From the NCBI GenBank assembly GCA_030686995.1, contig CM060704.1, positions 110,366,542-110,430,541 on the forward strand: 64,000 nt of DNA, given 5' to 3'. Shown in pieces: positions 60,301 to 64,000 of this stretch. A program made the translations under genes and the position numbers. The DNA is from Artemisia argyi (taxonomy: Eukaryota; Streptophyta; Magnoliopsida; Asterales; Asteraceae). Below the pieces are notes generated by a model. The model did not search any database. It saw nothing but the letters and a program-made list of their open reading frames with translations, and had not been told where the DNA came from. How positions within the stretch are numbered: the first letter of the stretch is position 1; the number at the start of each line of letters is the position of its first letter.

Positions 60301-61436
60301 TTTATGGACTTAAGCAAGCATCTAGGCAATGGAATAAACGTTTTGATGATGAGATTAAGAAATTTGGTTTTACTCAGAATCAAGATGAGCCATGTGTATA
60401 TCAGAAAGCTAGTGGGAGTTATGTCACTTTCCTAATTCTATATGTTGATGACATATTACTCATGGGAAACAATATTCCAATGTTACAAGATGTAAAATCC
60501 TATCTTGGAAGATGTTTTGCCATGAAAGATTTAGGAGAAGCTGCATATATTCTTGGAATCAAGATTTATAGAGATAGATCAAGACGGTTAATTGGTTTAA
60601 GTCAAAATGCTTACATTGAGAAAATATTGAAGAAATATTTTATGGAAAATTCTAAACGAGGAACTATCCCAATGCAAGAAAAGCTTAAATTGAGTAAATC
60701 ACAAGGTGCTGAGACACCTGCTGATAAAGAGCGCATGCAAAGAGTTCCCTACGCCTCGGCTATAGGATCAATTATGTATGCTGTGAGATGTACTCGTCCT
60801 GATGTTGCGTTCGCTCAGAACATAACAAGCCGATTTCAACAGAATCCAGGTGAACTTCACTGGACTGCTGTTAAGAATATTCTTAAGTATTTACGCAATA
60901 CTAAGGATATGTTTCTGGTTTATGGAGGTGATATGAAATGAGAGCTCAGGGTTTCTTGCTACACTGATGCTGGATATCTGACAGATGCTGATGACCTCAA
61001 ATCTCAGACTGGATATGTATTCGTTTTAAATGGAGGTGCTGTTGACTGGAAAAGCACAAAGCAAAGTATTTATGCAACTTCATCTACAGAAGCTGAGTAT
61101 ATAGCTGCTTATGATGCATCTAAAGAGGCTGTATGGATTCGAAAATTCATTTCTGGGCTTGGCATTGTTCCCACAATTGAAGAACCCATAAATATGTATT
61201 GTGATAATACTGGAGCCATTACTATAGCTAATGAAAGTGGAATCACCAAGGGTGCTAGACATTACCGCGCAAAAGTTCATTATCTTCGAGAGACCATTGA
61301 GATGGGAGACGTGAAGATATCAAAAGTTCACACAGATGACAATCTGGCCGATCCATTTACGAAGGCTTTAGCATATCCTAAGCATTCTAAATTGACTAGG
61401 GATATTGGTTTGATACCAGCTAGTAGTCTCATGTAA
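57372..61436 (+). pseudogene. gag-pol polyprotein of young copia, two in-frame stops
   Basis: 1355 codons in one frame from ATG 57372 to TAA 61434-61436, broken only by TAA at codon 278 (58203) and TGA at codon 1190 (60939). Gag of UBN2 type (GPNFIDWYRQLRIIL). The first stop falls between the two Cys of the zinc knuckle (TCH-stop-CGEIGHWRRNC). Protease WIYDTGCGTH (DTG, about residue 325). Integrase with WHCRLGH...CVSC, then HTDVCGP, RSDRGGEY and NGVSERRNRT. RT with QMDVKTAFLNE and LYVDDILLMG (about 1024). The second stop is just before RNase H (CYTDAGYLTD, STEAEYIAA, CDNTGAITIAN). No frameshift. If translated as is, gag without a complete knuckle, and pol without RNase H, would result. Confidence 0.93.
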
Positions 61437-62306
61437 ATCTGTGTGTAATTAGTATTTGGATAATTTGGAATTGTAAGACAGTTTTATTTTCTGATATATA
61501 AAGATACAAGGTATTTGTTATTTTATTCATATAACCTGTTATTCCATATTTGCATGTTTAATCCATGAAATGATTTATCATTCTAAATATGTCCATTGTC
61601 GGTTAACAATATGGGAATATTGTTATGCAAGGCAAATGTGAGTGTTGGTTATATTCTATGAGAATGTGGATTGTTCCCGCCAAACTCATATGTATTCACA
61701 AGGGATGCATATTGGATACCCCAACTTTCAAACATTTACTTTTGGATCCTTGTCATGAGTAAAATGTTGAAATGGTTTGTTAAGTCATCCTTAGACTTGA
61801 GATACAAGCAAGTTCTGTTATGTGTGGATATCAATTTTGTAATTATATGCCAAACGCTGTCCTGAATAAGGTAGTTATAAAAGCTATTTTTCGGAGTGAT
61901 GTGAAGCAGCATCCTCAACACTTGTAGTCAACAAAGGATTTGTTACTCCACTTGATATGTGCAGAAAGATACCATGGGCCCTCTCCAGAATTAATCAGAT
62001 AATTGTTCGGCCGAACCCAAAGGGTAATGCAAGATGATTCTTGATTACATTTGGTATATCTAATTAAATTCTATAACGAGAATCTAAATGGTTAAACTAT
62101 ATGGCATGAGTTAAGATCCATATCCATGGTTTAACGGTATCTATAACAAAGGATGATAAAAGCAAGAAATAAATGACCATGCTACTGAGAATGATTTATG
62201 AAACTATATCTCAGACACCTTTAGTTTAATAGCGAGTGAGAGCGTTGCTAGACGTTTCCGTCGTTGGTATTTGTGCTATCTGCTACTCCAACTCCCAAGT
62301 GGGAGC
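61437..62306 (+). other. 3' non-coding region of young copia
   Basis: Between the polyprotein end and the 3' LTR. Contains the PPT at its right end (62296-62306). No supported ORF. Confidence 0.7.
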
Positions 62307-63231
62307 TGTTGGAATATGAGAGTCGGACTAGCACGATACGGCTAAAGGTGTGTGAGCCTATTGGGGGCACACACATTAAACATTAGAATACGTTGTATAT
62401 TTCACGTAAAGCTCAAAATGACCCGGTTTGGACACAATATGAACTAGACAAGATCCCTTGCTTGTCCTAATCCTATGGCCTGATTTCAGAAGATTCTGGA
62501 AAGCAAAATCTGTCTAGATTCATATCAAAGTGATAAGGATTGTTGAAGAGTTGTGATAAGGCTCAAAGATGGTAGAGTTTAACACTTATCATGCTTTGTT
62601 TAAGCCTTATCAAGAGTAGGGTTAAGAGGCTATATATACTCCCTTGTAACCTGCTCATATACACAACATAAGAAAACAACAATTCTACATATTGTATTCG
62701 CTTCCTATTTCCTTGTCCACAGCCAATCACAGTTACATAGCAAGATTGATTGGTTTGACTTTGTCAAACATATCAAGCCTATATACAAAGAATTAATATA
62801 TATTCTTCCTTTAGTTTCTGTTGTCTATTCTTAATACTCATTCGAAAGTAATACTTATTTTAGTATTCGAATTAGTATTACGTGAAGCAAGCATTGGTAG
62901 ATATCAGTCAGAACAAGGTTTGGGCTGTTTTGGTTTGGATCCGGTTTTGAGCATTAACACTTGTTGTTTGGGTTTACGTGGTACACGGCTAGCACTTCGG
63001 GCGTATTTGTTTGACGTGTTTGTGTGAGCACCCGTAGAGGTGATTGTTTTAATCACTTATTTGATTTATTTTGCGGGTGACTACGAGGGTTAGTTTTCTA
63101 TTTATTTTTCATGTTTTCTCTTTTCCTTTAATTTGTTTATTATTTGTGTGTTAATCATAATTGCTTAACTAGATCTAATATCCGCTGCGTACTCGTAGTT
63201 AATTGGTTAACTTGATATATAAATTCCAACA
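62307..63231 (+). mobile_element. 3' LTR (925 bp) of young copia
   Basis: Same length as the 5' LTR, TATA box at 62631-62638, end ATTCCAACA followed by GATAG. A 68-codon frame present in both LTRs (55611 and 62821) lies after the TATA box but has no recognisable similarity; not called as a gene. Confidence 0.95.
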
Positions 63232-63236
63232 GATAG

Positions 63237-63566
63237 TTCACTCCAGAGCTAAAGAATTCTTATTAACATATGACAAAAATAACAGAAAATAATGGCACCA
63301 TCAATAAAACTTTGACATTTATAAACACGTAGTCAGGTATTATTAGTAAAATAAAATATCAATAATTCAATATGTTGTGGATTTGCTGAAGATGGACAAA
63401 GAGTACATATACATGTGGATCAGTTAGATTTAGTAGAAGTGAAAAGTTCTTATAACAAGAACACCATTCTTTGTGACAGTTTACATATGATACCTGCATA
63501 AAGTAAAAAGTTATCATTTTATAAGCAATTCAATCCTGGGACGCCACGTATATGTAAGGAAGAGTA
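63237..63566 (+). other. Upstream flank of DUF241 copy 4
   Basis: Homologous to 51850-52447 before copy 3 (for example AATGGCA..AT..AATAAAA..TTTGACATTTATAAAC). No gene. Confidence 0.6.
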
Positions 63567-63578
63567 AGTGGCACTTTC
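63567..63578 (+). promoter_or_regulatory. Conserved AGTGGCACTTTC upstream of copy 4
   Basis: First arm identical to copies 1 and 2; the second arm (around 63619) is degraded to AAATCGGACAT. It lies about 255-265 bp before the ATG. Confidence 0.45.
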
Positions 63579-63749
63579 ATAGACTATGCACCTCACCACC
63601 CATTGCCAATAATGTAAGGAAATCGGACATATCATTGGAGGAATACAGTTGTGTTGACCAAGCTCCCAACAAAACAATAGAATAAAGCCAATACCATTAC
63701 AGAAATCAAATTAATTATTTCCAAAGTGCCAAATAATGCCATACACAAC

Positions 63750-63757
63750 TATATATA
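63750..63757 (+). promoter_or_regulatory. TATA box of DUF241 copy 4
   Basis: TATATATA in the context CACAACTATATATAG, as in copies 1 and 2; about 75-82 bp before the ATG. Confidence 0.65.
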
Positions 63758-63831
63758 GCAAACTATAGATGATAAAGTTAATTACCATAACACACACACA
63801 AAAATTTAAAAACACTATTTGCCTTGTACTC

Positions 63832-64000
63832 ATGGCTGCTTCTTCAAAATCTATTAGTCTGCCTTGCAGATCGCATCCGACAACGTTTCATATTGAAGAA
63901 TTGCTCAGAAAAATGAAAATAACATCAGCAGAAGTAACATCTGCAGATGAAATATGCAGTAGTTTATCCCAGATGAAAACATTGTACAAATGTATGGACG
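63832..64000 (+). CDS. DUF241 (BPS1-like) family protein, copy 4 (partial, 5' end)
   Basis: Open frame from ATG 63832 to the window end (56 full codons). It starts MAASSKSISLPCRSHPTTF and continues with the family phrases HIEELL, SADEICSSLSQM and LYKCMD. Eight residues shorter before the LPCRSHP hallmark than copy 1. No lesion in the visible part, and the TATA box is kept. Whether the rest is intact cannot be seen. Confidence 0.85.
   Translation, partial: MAASSKSISLPCRSHPTTFHIEELLRKMKITSAEVTSADEICSSLSQMKTLYKCMD

Larger units (their letters stand above)
55097..63231 (+). mobile_element. Complete young copia element, 8135 bp
   Basis: Target duplication GATAG (55092-55096, 63232-63236). LTRs are 925 bp each, with three mismatches seen by eye. 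1350-bp leader, one polyprotein frame with two in-frame stops, 870-bp 3' region, PPT CAAGTGGGAGC at 62296-62306. It interrupts the upstream region of DUF241 copy 4. This is the youngest complete element in the window by LTR identity. Confidence 0.95.

Overview
This is a stretch of plant nuclear DNA. It is AT-rich and repeat-dominated, with intronless plant-specific genes and plant LTR retrotransposons primed by plant tRNAs. Two element families look like ones I associate with Asteraceae genomes (tansy/daisy/wormwood type): the gag region at 558-3102 and the zinc-knuckle ORF at 40048-41925. That placement is from memory and is only moderately certain. I found no rRNA or tRNA genes, no CRISPR and nothing prokaryotic.

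The host genes are a tandem family of DUF241 (BPS1-like) single-exon genes on the + strand. Copy 1 (25671-26576) and copy 2 (31769-32674) are intact at 301 aa. Copy 3 (52686 to about 53900) is a pseudogene broken by a deletion, a MITE, a stop and a frameshift. Copy 4 (63832 onward) is open and runs off the window. Flanks of the copies are also homologous: a TATA box in copies 1, 2 and 4, a GTGGCACTTTC block upstream, and 3' sequence. The array therefore grew by segmental tandem duplication and was then pulled apart by insertions.

Region by region. 1-4962: minus-strand copia-type element with a decayed gag-like region, an unusual repeat-filled leader, a PBS and a 5' LTR; no pol is visible. 4963-6145: leader, PBS and 5' LTR of a second minus-strand element, interrupted by the first. 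6146-20275: an older non-coding repeat, present as two tandem copies of about 1.2 kb. The first copy is split by a rearranged gypsy-type LTR (6798 to about 10715) and by a SIRE-type copia element (10819-18201, TSD AATAT) that carries an extra ORF between pol and the 3' LTR. 20276-22365: no gene seen. 22366-32702: DUF241 copies 1 and 2 with two MITE families and a 5'-truncated LINE. 32703-50348: a Tnt1/Tork-like copia element (TSD GTTAC) sitting 28 bp after the stop of DUF241 copy 2. It hosts a gypsy element with 4-kb LTRs (35025-46206, TSD TCAGG) and a solo LTR (47733-49139, TSD GTCAC). 50349-55096: DUF241 flanks and copy 3. 55097-63231: a young complete copia element (925-bp LTRs with about 3 mismatches, TSD GATAG) whose polyprotein frame has only two in-frame stops. 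63232-64000: promoter and start of DUF241 copy 4.

The most unusual items are the gypsy element whose only ORF is an array of CX2CX3HX4C knuckles with a C-terminal hydrophobic segment and no pol; the SIRE-type element whose accessory ORF sits behind an LTR-like GC block and TATA box; the terminal hairpin shared by three gypsy LTR copies; and the conserved inverted-repeat block upstream of the DUF241 genes. I saw no clearly new biochemical system. These are candidates within retrotransposon and gene-family biology.
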